The notes below the pieces were generated by a model. It had not been told where the DNA came from, did no database searches, and saw only the letters and a list, made by a program, of their open reading frames with translations. Positions 11,824 through 21,547 of a DNA stretch of 64,000 nucleotides are shown here, piece after piece. The translations under genes were made by a program, and so were the position numbers. Source of the DNA: Posidonia oceanica (Eukaryota > Streptophyta > Magnoliopsida > Alismatales > Posidoniaceae); the NCBI GenBank assembly GCA_037176725.1, contig JAZBRS010000020.1, positions 86,808,001 through 86,872,000 of the forward strand, given 5' to 3'. Each line of letters opens with the position of its first letter. Positions within the stretch are counted from its first letter, which is position 1.

Positions 11824-12030
11824 AAACGGCGCTCTATTTTGGACCGGTGCTCCGTTTTGCTACAGAAAACGGCGCTCCACCCAAAAATGGCGCTCCACGT
11901 CAGGAGAAAACGGCACTCCGTTCTTTGACCAGTGCTCTGTTCTGCTACAGAAACGGCACTCCGCCCACAAGCAGTGTCCTGGATCAGGAGAAAACGGCGC
12001 TCCGTTCCAAGAACGGCGCTCCGTTCTGGG
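11824..12030 (+). repeat. AACGG-CGCT-CCGTT hairpin repeats in element B
   Basis: About nine copies of 'acggc(g/a)ctccgtt' or its partner 'ggtgctccgtt' lie in 200 bp. The best hairpins are 11993-12006 and 12010-12027 (AGAACGG, CGCT loop, CCGTTCT). Intervening words 'tgctacagaaa' and 'ggatcaggagaaaa' also repeat. Confidence 0.8.
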
Positions 12031-14340
12031 CAATTTCAGAAAACAAAAATAGGGCTCTAACCCAAATCACCCGAACTGGGAATCAAAACCGATTCCACCA
12101 CAAAAATCCACAAACCACAAATAAATACTAGAATCAAAGCATCACAAGTGCTCTACACTTAAGCACAAAAATCAAACCATTTCATGCATCATACATCAAG
12201 ATACAAATTCGCAAAGCTCAAGAGGTCAAATAAAACCTATTTCCGTTCAATCCACATTCAATCCAAAAACCATTCAAAACCAAATAAAATCCTATAATTA
12301 TCATGGCATAGCTAGATCACATGCATTCGAAGCATTTAGGCAAGAATTTTGGAAAGAATTCGAGAGGGAGAACACGCACCAACTCCGGCAACCAACTCCA
12401 ACCCAACCTCGGTCGACCGACGAACTCCGCCTCCTCTGGCTGAGGAGCACCACCCTCCTCACACCAGCTTGCCTCCGCGCTCCTCCAGCACCGGCCGCTC
12501 CTCCTCTTCCTCCTCCGACCGCAGGAGATCACCTAGGGCAGCAGTCGGCAGCAGTGGTGGAAGAAAAATGAGGAAAAGAAAGAAGGGAAGAAAGAAGAAG
12601 AAGAGGGCACGTGCGGTGGGGGAGGGGAAAAAGTGGAAAAATTGCATTCCTCCCCCTTTCTCTCTACAAACCACAAACAAGCCCCTAACTTCCTTCAACC
12701 AAGCCCTTACTTTTCTCACGACCACACCAAACAACACCGAGGAGCCAAAAACAAAACCACCAGAGACACACAAACACCAACACACAACAACAGGGAATGA
12801 TTTTCTAAAATAATTAACTCAAATGATATTATGGAAAATCAGGATATTACAGCATGACTGTTTTGCTTTGCATGTTAAACCCTACATGTTTTCAAAATTG
12901 CATATAGGTCCAAATGCTTACTTTCTACCTACTTTCATATCCTGCCTTGCATTTACATTAAAACTCCAATAGTTAGGTCTAATTCAATGTTAGTCCTAAA
13001 ATCCAATTGTTTCATATTTGCATGTTTTCTTTGCATTGCACTTAAGTCCCACATGTTTTCAAAACTGCATGTAGGTCCTTTTCTTGCTCTGTTGCATGCA
13101 TGCCTTTTAATTAATGTTGCATTTAGCCCCTGCTGGCCAGACACATTACTGCATTAACTTTATATCATGCATTTACCCTGTTTCATTGCATTTTACCATG
13201 ACATTGCCTATAGCCCCCTGTAGTTTATTTTAATTGCACTTAGGTCCCTACATTTGCATTCTTACATTCATTGCATCCTTTAGTCATTACACATAGCACC
13301 TTTGCACCTTTTTTAGCACCTTTAGCCTCATTGCATGTAGAACACTCTGCATTGCACACACATAGGGGCATTTTGCATTTAGACCCCCATTTACACCACT
13401 TTTTCTGGCCCTTGAGACATCTGACTTGATTCCTAAATAACTTTTGATCGGACCGTTGGATCTTCATGATCTCACTATCCTAGTCTCCCTGGTTTAATGA
13501 TCTTTTATTCTAACCAAAGTTATTTCAGATCAGGCCTTAGATCCTCAAGTTATGCCCACCTGAACCACTGCATATCACTTATTGCCTTACAACTTGCATT
13601 GCATGTATTGTTTTCACGATCAGTTTTCTCATGCATGTTGATTAGGGTTTTCTGCCCCTGTTTTGTTTCCCCTTTGCATGTCGTTGTGTGCATTGTGTGG
13701 TTTTACCGGGTGTTTTGTTTCCTCGCCTGCATTGCATCTAGGGCAGTGATGCTTACTGTTTAGAGTTCTTACGAACCAAGGCCCGCCATGTTCGGAACAT
13801 TGATAGCGCTGCTGAGCACATAGGTTGCATGTTTACTTTCCTCATGCATCGCAGTACTTAGAGCATACATTTGGGCATGTAATCACAGCATATATGGCAT
13901 TTAGGCATTCAGAGCATGCATTTGAGCATCCATAGCATGGCATAGCATTCCTCACCCCTTGAGCGTGTAGTTAGGCAATCATGGCCGATAATCCTGCAAA
14001 TGCGAGCGAGATCAGCCAAGAAAGATCAATTCTTCGGGCGTGTCGGGGGTGCCTAACACCTTCTCTACGCATAACAGGAGTCCTTACCCTTTCTTTGGCC
14101 CGCAATGACCGTTTTGCACTCGTCCTTGGCATGAGTCAATCATTTTGCATAGCATTGCATTCATATGCATGTTTTCTTGCATTTCCCCTGGTTTTCCTCG
14201 TCTCCCGACTTAATAGACTAGGTGGCGACTCCGTTTTGCTTTATCTTTTTGTTTTCCCTCTTCGTGTCGCTATCTTTGAAGAGCCTTCTCTCTTCCAGGC
14301 CCTCGTCGGTCCAGATCTCCAGGATCAGGCATTCACAGGC

Positions 14341-14358
14341 TGGCTACTCCGCTGGGGA
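14341..14358 (+). other. Element A primer-binding site
   Basis: TGGCTACTCCGCTGGGGA, one base different from the PBS of D and E (TGGCGACTCC...). It starts 3 bp after the LTR end (14337). Confidence 0.9.
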
Positions 14359-15448
14359 TTTTAGACTCCGACTTTCATTTTGGCTTTCTCGCTTGCTTGG
14401 AATTCGCATTTTGTTTGCCTTATGCCCTGTTCCATGCTTTTTGCTTGCCTTATGCTTGTTTACATGCCTTATTGCTTACATTGCTCTTGTTTGCTTTATT
14501 TGTGCATTATACATGCTTTTTGAGTGGTAATTGCTTTATTTTACACAATTGCTATGCCACCACACATGCACATGACATGCATAACTGCTTTTTGATGTGA
14601 TGAGTGTTTTCTTTTCACTATCATGTCCACAAACACCTGCACATGCCATGCACATGCCTTTTGCCTTGTTGTGTGATTGTTTGCATGCCATGGCTTTCTG
14701 TTTCTTTCCCCTTCATGCTTTTGCCATGCTTAGGATATTAGAAACTTGTTTGCTCTCCTTTGGCTTAATTTAAAAGCAACAATAAAGCCAACTTTTAAAT
14801 CTTAAGCAAAACTAGAGCTAAACTTGCAATTTTCCCCCTTGGTTAAATAAAACGCAAGTAAAACACTCTAAAGCATATCGCATGATTGATCATACTAGAA
14901 AGCCTGCATCTTCTCATCCCTGAGTCCACCCACTTAGTCTGAGAAGGACAGTCCCGGTCTTTTATTCGGTTGCTTTGGCACAGGGCGAGCTGGTCGGTCT
15001 GTCCCCCCTTGTCTAGGGTCATGTCGGTGCTAGTAGAGGGTACAGCCCATGCTTTGGCAGAGTCAAGGCCACTAACGCACCACCCGTTATACTTGAGCTC
15101 TAGCCAGGGTTTAGACGGGGACCTACTTTTTCTAACCTGGAGTCAATAAAACCCATACCCATGAGTGAGTCCGAGTAGGCCACCTACTCAGCACATGCAT
15201 GGTGAGAGAGAACATACTAGGGCATTCATCTGCACGTGTGCCATTCATGCCACCCCTAATAACTTGTTTTTGCGTTCATCCTCTAACGCTTCTGTTGTTT
15301 TGCAGGTAGGTGCGAGTTCCTCAGCCAGGATCTCGAGCGTCCCTCCTCTTTGTCTCTGATCTATCTGTCGCCTCCGACAATAGCTCACCTTAGGTCTCGT
15401 GTCCCTGCTTTCAGTCGCAAACCTGTTCACACTCGCTCGCTATCCGTT
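14359..15448 (+). other. Element A untranslated leader
   Basis: Noncoding stretch between PBS and gag, rich in 'atgcc' and 'gcatg' words. The section 14890-15150 ('gcatcttctcatc...gagtccacc...cggtctgtccccc') matches the leader of element E at 41285-41515 clearly better than the surrounding leader text does. It may hold signals for packaging or dimerisation; that role is inference from position and conservation. Confidence 0.6.
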
Positions 15449-18002
15449 ATGGCCCAACATACCGGCAAGCCTTCTTCCTCTTTGGCATCAGAGGAGATAC
15501 CGATTTCAGTCTCTCCTTCCCTTGCTTTGACGTCTGCTGTCTCTTCTCCAGTTTTGGTGCAGGAGACTTCCCAACCCCTCTATCTGGAACAAGGGTCGAC
15601 CCTAGTCCACCTGGAGCTTGTCACCGAGTCAACCACGGTGACCGCCACTCAGGCTCTAGGAGCGTCGCCTTCTGTTCCATCTCGGGCATCCAGCCTTCTA
15701 CGGCTGCCTCCTGCATAGGGTCTCTCCCTTTTGCTTCCTCGATTTCTGTGCCCCCTTTGGTGGACACTCCTTTGCATCCTGGCCCGTCGGTTGACGAGTT
15801 CCCTGCCTCGCAAGCACAACTTTTGTTGGCTAAGGCCGAGAGGCTGCGAGGTATGGCTCTTGCACTCACCCCGACTGCGGCCCACTCTTCCCGTCCGACC
15901 CCTTAGGTTCCGATGCAGCCCACTATAGCACTGTTGGCTCACCACACCGCATTTTTGCCCATGGCATTGCCCCAGCTCCTCACAGCTTCGGCAATACGGG
16001 CACCTTATCTGCCTCCTGTGTCTGCACAATACTATTCACTGCATGCTACTCCATCATTTGGTGGCCAGTCTCTTGGATTGGCAGGAGCACAGCACCCCGT
16101 CGCCAGGCACCGTGCCGGTGCCACAGCTGCTGCTCCCCCATATTGCACCTTACACTACACATCATGTTATCTATCCATCCCTTTTGCATCAGGTTCAGAC
16201 CCCCACATGCATCCCACAACACCATTCACAATCGCACGGGTATGCTGGCCCTCACGCTTCAACACCAGGTGGCATGATGGTTGATCTGGAGGAGAGCTTT
16301 CGCGCGACCCATACGGCATACGCGGCACCTGCTTTAGCTGCACCAGCCTCGACAGCGGCGACTTCTGGCACTCTCCACTCTAGGATCGGTGTTCTAGAAG
16401 AAGCACTTCGTCAAGTGTAAGGCCCGGACTGTCAGTCCTACCAATTCCGGGACCTCTGTCTCTTTCCAAAGCCGACACTCGCAGCGAAGTTCCGCATCTC
16501 AAAGTTCGAAAAATACAACAGTAGAGGCTACCCCATCTCGCATCTGAGGGCATACTGCGAGGACCTTCCTCAGCTTCGGGCTGACGACAGGCACCTGATT
16601 CGTTTGTTCCAGAAGAGTCTGACCGGCCCCGTGCTCAAGTGGTTCACTTCACTTGACATGGCCACTATCCAGACTTGAAACAACCTTTCCCAGACTTTCC
16701 TTGGGCAGTATTCTTTCAACCTCGACTTGATCCCCAAGCAAGAGGATCTTGTCGCCATTTGGTAGAGGCCCCACGAGCCATTCAGGGAGTATGTCGATCG
16801 CTGGCGCTCCGTAGCCTCCTAAGTCAGAGATAGACCCTCTGTCGAGGAATCTATCAACATGATCATCAAGAGGGCGAGCCAACGACTGGAGCCCTACTAT
16901 CATTCCAACCAATCACTAATCTTGCATTACTGATTAGGGCTGGCGCCCACGTGGAAAGCTCACGACGAAGTGAGAATTTCCCCACACTTGCTGCATTAGC
17001 TGGGCAGATCAACAACAACTCCAGCAACAATCGCCGCAGCGGCACCAGCAACAGAGACTCCGCTCCCGACTACTCCGAACAGTGCATCGTCGCATATGTC
17101 GAACCTCCCGCAGAGCTTGCCATTGCAGCGACTTAGGCAGACTCTTTTTCGCTAGATTACGCACATAGTCTTGCACACACTGCACATAATGCCACCGTCG
17201 AGCCAGTGCATCACGTCGCACCCGCTCGGCAAGGACTCCAACCAAGGCAAAGACGACCTCGTCGGGCTAAGTGTGATTACACCCCTCTGCCTGAACCACT
17301 GAGCATCATCTTCCCTCAGGTTGAGTCACTCTTGAGACTCCCGGCTATCTGTTAGTCACCGAATCCCTCTCTACGGTGGCATAACACGGATCAGTTCTGC
17401 AGCTTCCATCAAGCCTCGGGGCACTCGACGGATGACTGCCTCACTTTACGAGATGTCGTTCAGCGCCTGATCGATCGAAAGATCTTCAACATTGCTGCGT
17501 AGGACGCAGCACCTACACCGACATCTACACATACACTTGCACCAGCACTTGCACAACTTAGTGTAGCCGGCCCTTCCTCTTCCGAGCCTGCAGGCTTCGA
17601 AGATGTCGGAACCTCGGGGGCCTTCTCCCTCACACTAGTCTTCTCTGAGTCTAGCTCTGCCTGGTGGATCCTTTTGATCCCTTTGGTGCAATCTCCTTTC
17701 CTTACTTTTCCTAGCTCGTCCAAGGGACGCTCGGAGATGCAGCAGCAACGTCAATAGCAAGTCCAATCGCAGCACCATCCAGGTCAGCATCTCCTCCAAC
17801 CCTACCAGCTCTAATGCTCCCCGCACTGCCCTCAGCAGCACCAGTGCTCCACGCTCTGCCCTCAGCAGCACCAGTGCTCCACGCACTGCCATCAGCAGCT
17901 CCAGTAGCCCTAGTGCTCCCCGCATTGCCAATAGTGGACCCCGTCGACAACATTAGCAGCGTAGGAATAGACCTAGCACCTCCCTCCCGAGGTTGTTGAC
18001 AG
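15449..18002 (+). pseudogene. gag: Element A gag, degenerate
   Basis: Gag would coat the RNA in the virus-like particle. The likely start is the ATG at 15449 (MAQHTGKPS), matching MAQRTIEP in E. The Ogre-type capsid core begins YQFRDLCLFP at 16439 and continues through FEKYN, LIRLFQKSL and LKWFTSLDM. A nucleocapsid-like knuckle CSFHQASGHSTDDC (about 17399-17440) keeps the C-x2-H-x4-H-x4-C spacing; E has lost its last Cys. The reading frame is broken by stops (for example 15716, TAA near 16418, TGA near 16676, 16932) and by a frameshift near 16940, after which a second frame carries the C-terminal part. A Gln- and His-rich tail (17740-18000) follows. No protease comes after it. Confidence 0.85.
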
Positions 18003-18093
18003 GTAAGTCCCACTTACCTCTCTTTTGATTTCTACATTTTTCTTTTCTTTTCTTTTCTTTTGTTTTGTTTTTTGCATTTTCTCGCCTTGTCAG
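18003..18093 (+). other. Possible 91-bp intron in element A
   Basis: CAG|GTAAGT at 18001-18008 is a strong donor. A T- and TC-rich tract (18031-18083) and TTGTCAG (ending 18093) form a plausible acceptor. Length and composition suit a small plant intron. Ogre elements are known to carry an intron, although between protease and RT. Splicing is not proven. Confidence 0.4.
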
Positions 18094-19840
18094 AAAATCA
18101 TAGAAAAACATAAAACCAGCAAAAAACCTAAAACCATGCATTTCTTTCTTCTTCATTCATCCACACCAGGCTAGCAGCCCCAACTACTCGGTTGACACCT
18201 GTTAAAATGTCACCCCGGGCTGATATCCCTAACTATTCGGCGATGGGTCTGTTAACTCCTCACCGGGTTGATAGCCCTAACTATCCGATGATAGGTCCGT
18301 CAACTTATCACCTTGCACATACATATCATTCTCTGCACATGCATATCCCTCCCTGCACATGCATTTTTCATTTTCTGCATACACATCATTTCTTGCATCC
18401 TGTAAAAGACAAAAGCACCAAAAAGATCAAGAAAATAAAAAACAACAATAATATTTTCTTCGCCTTGCTGTTGGTCTTCCCTTTTTATGTTTTCCTAAAC
18501 CAAAAACCATAAAAATACAAAACCAATGCCAAAACCCAAAAACATGTTTGTCCCTTCTCCTTTTAAAAATACAAAACTCATAAACATTTGCATAATTCAA
18601 AACCAACTTTGGAAAATAAGCAACACCGAGAGTATGTCCAACATCGACAATCTCAAGTAGGTCTCACCCGAGCAGTGCCATCTCTTGCATGTGGCCACAG
18701 AGTGAGACTAAGACTGAGAGCAGAACAGAGCATCTCGCTTAGCTCAAAACTCCCAAAAGCGAGATCCACCCTATCAAGAGAGTCCATCGGACATGGAGAG
18801 GACCAATGCAAAGCAGAGCATAGCCAGAGGCTGCCTATACACATCGCAGAGGCTGAAGGTGTACGCCGACTAGCCGAACTCTTAACGCCTCACCCAGGAC
18901 TACTACCCTAAGAGGGCGAAGACATGCATATCCAAAAGAATAGAGATCATGTGAGCAAAAGAATATGGTAACAATATATGCATGTTGGGCATTAAAGAAA
19001 AATGAAGAAAGAAGTCGAAGAAAGAAGACGCCCATGAGAGGAGTGACTCGAACACGCATCGAAGCCCCCTCAACTTTCAACTCCAAGCACCTCATCATCA
19101 ACTACATGGGAAACATTATCAGGAGGACCTGGCCCCACCCTCTAGTGAAGCAGCACGCTACAACCCCTTTGTGCAGACAACAACTACCTCCCTGGCAGGC
19201 TAGATGCAACTCCAATCACTCAAGAGGGTAAAAGAAATACAATCTGTGAGCGTCAATAGAGGTAGTCAGTCCCCAAGGAATTAGGGCGGAGGCTATGAAG
19301 CTACATCCAACGCTTCCACTACCCACATGTAGCCAAAGGCTATACTCTGCGAAGCTAAGGCCTCATCCCGAACTAAGAGTGAGAAAGAGAGCCACCGACC
19401 ACAACTCGGCATGGCGTTGCGCGAGGATCGAGAATCCCCTTAGTCAGAAAATGCAAAAGCATCCTCTCGACATCAGCTGCTTTGAATCCAAAGCCACCAA
19501 AAAACATAAGCATAATAATTTATCTTCCTCTTCTCCCAGTTTTCAAAAACTGGAGTCAAGGACGAGCACTTTTTGCCTGACCTCGCTCAGAGGCTCTGCG
19601 CTTTTTTCAAAGTTTTGGCCCCCCATCGCGTTGGAAGGTCTGTGATGACTGGCATGTTCATTGTTTGCCACTCCGTGGCGTTACATCGTGTGCCCGCTCT
19701 AAGACCATTGCACACCCACCACGATGGGTCCCCATTTTCCTTCTTGTATCCCTCGCACTTTCCTTGCATTTGCATCGCATTTACCCATTGCATTCCCCAC
19801 CGGCATTGCACATTGCACGGTGAGCCCTTACATCCATCTC
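18094..19840 (+). other. Element A, unassigned interior sequence
   Basis: A hairpin group lies at 18170-18312, followed by A-rich text (18410-18620). 18650-19600 reads like mixed unique sequence with no ORF that resembles a protein family. It may be remains of pol replaced by, or deleted down to, unrelated sequence. I see no coding domain on either strand. Confidence 0.5.
18170..18312 (+). repeat. Hairpin repeats in element A 3' region, first group
   Basis: Alternating short hairpins: GATAG-ccctaa-CTATC (18270-18285) and TGATAGG-tccgtcaa-CTTATCA (about 18290-18311, one G·U pair). Looser ones precede them. Confidence 0.75.
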
Positions 19841-19844
19841 ATGC

Positions 19845-20640
19845 ACCGGGCTGGCAGCCCTAACTGCCTGGTTCACGCCCGTCAACATGTCTTTATCGGG
19901 CTAATAGCCCTAACTATCTAGTGATGAGTCCGTTAACTCCTTACCGAGCTGGCAGCCCTAACTGCTCGGTCGACACCCATTAAAATGTCACCCACGGGCT
20001 GGTATCCCTAACTACTCAACTGGCAAACACGTTAGTTTTGTCTCTACTTTGCATTTCGACGACAAGGGTGCTTCGACTGTCCCCTGGTATCTCCATTGAT
20101 ACCAGGGGAATCTTTATTTGGCTGCCCCCAGGTATCACATCTCCATTTGCATCTGAGCTGACATCCCTAACTATTATGGGAGCGTCTACGGACCTCTGCC
20201 ACACCTTCGGGTATGGTATTCCCGTTGCATTCGTGGTTACAAGTCATCTCACTTGTCACCACCTCTCTTGCCTGACAGACTTGCTGGCCTGTCACCACCT
20301 TCGATACCAAGTGCATTTGGCAGCACTTTGGTATCGTCCCACCCTCATTGGGCTGACAACCCCAACTATCGCAGGAGCGTCTACGGACCTCTACCGCACC
20401 TTCTGGTTCGGTATTCCCGCCCCTTTCCACCGTCATCTGGGCTGATAGCCCTAACTATCCAGTGATGAGTCTGTTAACTCCTCACGGGCTGCTAGCCCCA
20501 AATATCCGATGATGAGTCTGTTAACTCCTCACGGGCTGATAGCCCCAACTATCTGGTGATGAGTCCGTTAACTCCTCACTGGGCTGATAACCCTAACTAT
20601 CTGGCGATAGGTCCGTTAACTTATCACCCCTTCGTCGTAG
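19845..20640 (+). repeat. Hairpin repeats in element A 3' region, second group
   Basis: Two hairpin types alternate. Type I has the loop 'ccctaa' or 'ccccaa' with arms GATAG/CTATC (20444-20459) or GGCAG/CTGCC (19853-19868). Type II has the loop 'tccgttaa' with arms such as GTGATGAG/CTCCTCAC (about 20555-20579) and GGCGATAGG/CTTATCACC (20603-20628). A perfect 11-bp stem CCCCTGGTATC with 6-nt loop stands at 20081-20108. The loop 'tccgttaa' recalls the hairpins of element E. Confidence 0.85.
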
Positions 20641-21534
20641 TGTAATAGCATTCTGTTGCATGTCATAGCATATCATTGCATATCATCATGTACCTTCCTT
20701 GTGCTCTCAGTAGAGTTAGTACTAGAATTGCATCTCATCATTACACAGACATCGCGAGCTTAGGATCCGATCCCTTGGTTCACGTATTGCCTAAGGTAGC
20801 ATCCTCGGCATTCGCAACTCTACACAGCTTGCCTGCTTTGGATGATACTCGCAGTAGTGCGTGGCCCAGGATCGTTTTCTCGGTTTTGCATGCCCGGCGT
20901 CACACTGTATATATACTACATTTCACTAAATGACATCGCATGACATTGCATTCTCATTGTGTTGCTATACTCCCTGTAGTCACCACACCAGCTTCCGCAT
21001 TCCGCTTTCCCGAACATGGCATACTTAGGAATCGAACCCTTGGTTCGCGCATTGCTTAAAGTAACATCCTTAGCATCCGCAACTCTGCACAGTTTGCTAC
21101 TTCGAATGGCACCTGCGGTAGTGCACGGCCTAGGATCGCTTCCTTAGCATTACGTGCCCGCCACCGCATGCACATCCACAGCATCTTGCATTCGATACCA
21201 AACCCGTGCTGAAGTTACTTTGGCTCAGCGCACTTTCATCGTCTGGCTTTCCTTAAGTACTGCCTGGCGACCTTTGCATTGCATTTTTCCACCACACTCA
21301 CGTGCAAGCATCACCCGCTTTTCCCCCAGTGGAGTATAGCGCAATGAGCGTTAGTGTAAGCATCGCATCAGCGTAAGCATCACATCAGCATCTTCATTGC
21401 GGCAACGAGTCACGATTTTCGGTGCATCTGCCGAACTAGTAACTCACGCCAACAGCAACATCTGGCTCTCAACGACGTCGGGTGGGGTGTCTTGTTAATC
21501 CTGAGCAGCGGCCTCGATTCCCTCGACCTCGGTT
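20641..21534 (+). other. Element A 3' untranslated end
   Basis: Noncoding. It holds a diverged duplication of about 145 bp (20759-20905 and 21028-21172; shared words 'cccttggttc', 'cgcaactct', 'aggatcg'). The last 130 bp ('gagtcacgattttcggtgca' onward, from about 21407) align with the end of element E at about 55190. Confidence 0.7.
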
Positions 21535-21545
21535 AGGGAGGGGCA
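21535..21545 (+). other. Element A polypurine tract
   Basis: AGGGAGGGGCA directly before the 3' LTR, identical to the tract of element E at 55310. It would prime plus-strand DNA synthesis. Confidence 0.85.
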
Positions 21546-21547
21546 TC

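Larger units (their letters stand above)
6167..12851 (-). mobile_element. Element B, solo LTR (split by F)
   Basis: Plus-strand ends are TGTCATGCCCC and GATATTACA, flanked by a perfect 5-bp duplication GCATG (6162-6166 and 12852-12856). The 3' LTR of A has the uninterrupted site at 23569-23573. Without F, B is about 2.1 kb with no PBS, polypurine tract or coding, so it is a solo LTR. Orientation is inferred from resemblance to the minus-strand LTRs of element C: both share an 'acacgtgagtgac' block near the left end and end in ...TTACA. It holds AACGG-CGCT-CCGTT repeats. Confidence 0.8.
4132..14337 (+). repeat. Element A 5' LTR (interrupted by solo LTR B)
   Basis: Starts TGTTGACACC and ends GCATTCACA just before the PBS. 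Removing 6167-12856 leaves about 3.5 kb, colinear with the 3' LTR at 21548-25042. Order: pyrimidine tract (4260-4470), CA-rich segment (4480-4980), GC-rich segment (5030-5590), 90-bp repeats (about 5700-6115), then after B the 'gtgcctaacacc' block (about 14048) and 'aatagactaggtggcgactc' (about 14211). These last two blocks are shared with D, E and F. Confidence 0.85.

Noticed and set aside
18588..19645. ORFs of 88 to 116 codons in element A between the hairpin groups
   Set aside because: Short, overlapping on both strands, no recognisable motif; no evidence for a gene.
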